In this document: positions 63,115-64,000 of the stretch, piece by piece
Layout of the letters: each line of letters starts with the position of its first letter
Position numbering within the stretch: position 1 is the first letter of the stretch
NCBI RefSeq assembly: GCF_001051995.2
Contig: NZ_CP014646.1
Coordinates: forward strand, 1,860,001 to 1,924,000
Reading direction: 5' to 3'
Source of the DNA: Thauera humireducens
GTDB lineage: Bacteria > Pseudomonadota > Gammaproteobacteria > Burkholderiales > Rhodocyclaceae
DNA length: 64,000 bases
Notes under the pieces: model-generated
Databases searched by the model: none
What the model was told of the DNA's origin: nothing
The model's input: the letters and a program-made list of their open reading frames with translations, nothing else
Position numbers and translations under genes: made by a program

Positions 63115-64000
63115 TCAGACGGCGTAGCGGCGCAGGCGCTGAGAGAACTCCTGCAACTGCTGGATGCCGCTCTGCTCTGCACGTGCGATCCAGTCGTGCA
63201 ACTGGGCCAGCAATTGCTCGCGCGTCGCGTTCGAACGCGCCCAGATCGCCGCCAGCTCCTCGCGCATGGTCATCACGGTGCTCAGCGCTGCGCTCTCCTT
63301 GAGCACCACCTGCAACTGCTGCCGCTGCTCCTCGGCCAGACCACGGTCCTCGCCAGAGAGCACCCAGCGCTTCAGCGCACGGGCATCGAAGCGCACGCCG
63401 TGTGTGGACTTCAGGCGCTCGATCTCGTCGGCGCAGACGCGCTTCAGCGAGCGCATGTAGCGCGTCATCACGTCGTAGCGGTGGGTGACGATCGCCTGCA
63501 GGGTGTCGAAGTCGGGCACGTGCTTGGCCTCGCCGAAGCGCGGCGTCGGAATCACCTTCTTCGCCTTCGCCAGCCCCAGCAGCTCGAGGATGCGGATGTA
63601 CATCCAGCCGATATCGAACTCGTACCACTTGGACGACAGCTTGGCCGAGGTGGCGAAGCTGTGATGATTGTTGTGCAGTTCCTCGCCGCCGATGAGGATG
63701 CCCCACGGCGAGACGTTGCGCGACGCGTCCACGCAGTCGTAGTTGCGATAACCCCAGTAGTGCCCGATGCCATTGATGACGCCGGCCGCCCAGAACGGGA
63801 TCCACACCATCTGCACCGCCCAGATCGTCAGGCCCACCGCACCGAAGGCGATCAGGTCGATGATGAGCATGATCGACACACCCAGCACCGAGCGTCGATA
63901 GACATTGCGCTCAAGCCAGTCGTCCGGCGTGCCATGGCCGTAGCGCTGCAGCGTCTCCTGGTTCTTCGCCTCGGCGCGGTAGAGCTCGGCGCCTTCCCAC
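63115..64000 (-). CDS. Fatty acid desaturase, 5' end beyond window
   Basis: At least 295 residues of a membrane-bound diiron acyl desaturase (delta-9 type). Membrane segments at SVLGVSIMLIIDLIAFGAVGL and VWIPFWAAGVINGIGHYWGY; the third histidine box is EELHNNHHSFATSA. WYEFDIGWMYIRILELLGLA follows, then a long helical C-terminal extension (QQLQVVLKESAALSTVMTMREEL). Histidine boxes 1 and 2 lie upstream outside the window. The stop overlaps the convergent LysR reading frame region. Confidence 0.9.
   Translation of the reverse strand, partial: WEGAELYRAEAKNQETLQRYGHGTPDDWLERNVYRRSVLGVSIMLIIDLIAFGAVGLTIWAVQMVWIPFWAAGVINGIGHYWGYRNYDCVDASRNVSPWGILIGGEELHNNHHSFATSAKLSSKWYEFDIGWMYIRILELLGLAKAKKVIPTPRFGEAKHVPDFDTLQAIVTHRYDVMTRYMRSLKRVCADEIERLKSTHGVRFDARALKRWVLSGEDRGLAEEQRQQLQVVLKESAALSTVMTMREELAAIWARSNATREQLLAQLHDWIARAEQSGIQQLQEFSQRLRRYAV

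Noticed and set aside
1..64000. CRISPR arrays, rRNA genes, riboswitches
   Set aside because: No regularly spaced repeats, rRNA signatures or recognised riboswitch cores were seen on either strand.

Overview
The window is about 64 kb of high-GC DNA. Protein families, the codon bias towards G/C-ending codons and the mix of aerobic and steroid/aromatic catabolic genes fit a betaproteobacterium of the Thauera/Azoarcus (Rhodocyclales) kind; this is inference, as no rRNA or other marker gene is present.

Left chromosomal part (1-23,760). A truncated chemotaxis receptor (1-1012) is followed by a four-gene minus-strand catabolic operon: KstD-like 3-oxosteroid dehydrogenase, SDR, FadD3-like acyl-CoA ligase and an Old Yellow Enzyme-type oxidoreductase. 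A second FAD dehydrogenase is divergent from it. A lipoprotein hydrolase and a 1,147-aa autotransporter follow. Upstream of the autotransporter, in the same direction, sit three translationally coupled genes: sulfotransferase, radical SAM and a GNAT-like protein. A second catabolic block (15.6-23.3 kb) has an aldehyde dehydrogenase divergent from a flavin reductase with a MarR-like tail, an SDR, the hydratase/acetaldehyde dehydrogenase/aldolase trio of meta-cleavage lower pathways, and an MFS permease. Together these suggest oxidation and CoA-activation of a steroid-like or alicyclic/aromatic substrate. The oxygenase and ring-cleavage genes are not in the window.

Genomic island (23,759-56,061). 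An 18-bp direct repeat of the 3' end of tRNA-Ser(GCU) brackets 32.3 kb. A tyrosine integrase lies next to the intact tRNA gene, and TGTAACACCA repeats lie near both ends. The island is a patchwork of IS elements (ISL3, IS3, IS5, IS630, IS66; intact and broken), a ccdAB toxin-antitoxin pair, a MocR regulator, an amber-interrupted GGDEF-EAL-REC protein, a truncated HDOD gene, a LuxR regulator, low-GC genes of unknown function (one followed by an attC-like hairpin), and a small tyrosine recombinase framed by about 80-bp inverted repeats. It also carries a group IIC intron, a large serine recombinase and two DUF6538-type integrases. A TPR-like gene is split by an IS5 element and can be rebuilt exactly.

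Right chromosomal part (56,045-64,000). This holds tRNA-Ser with its promoter, a small HTH protein, a radical SAM protein, queD, a TRIC-like membrane protein, and a locus of M20 amidohydrolase, DHA2-type MFS (in-frame amber) and LysR (frameshift at a C7 tract). A fatty-acid desaturase runs off the right edge.

The most interesting signals are the inverted-repeat-framed recombinase, the sulfotransferase/radical SAM/GNAT cassette beside the autotransporter, the island that cuts tRNA-Ser off from its terminator, and two independent CAG-to-TAG interruptions.
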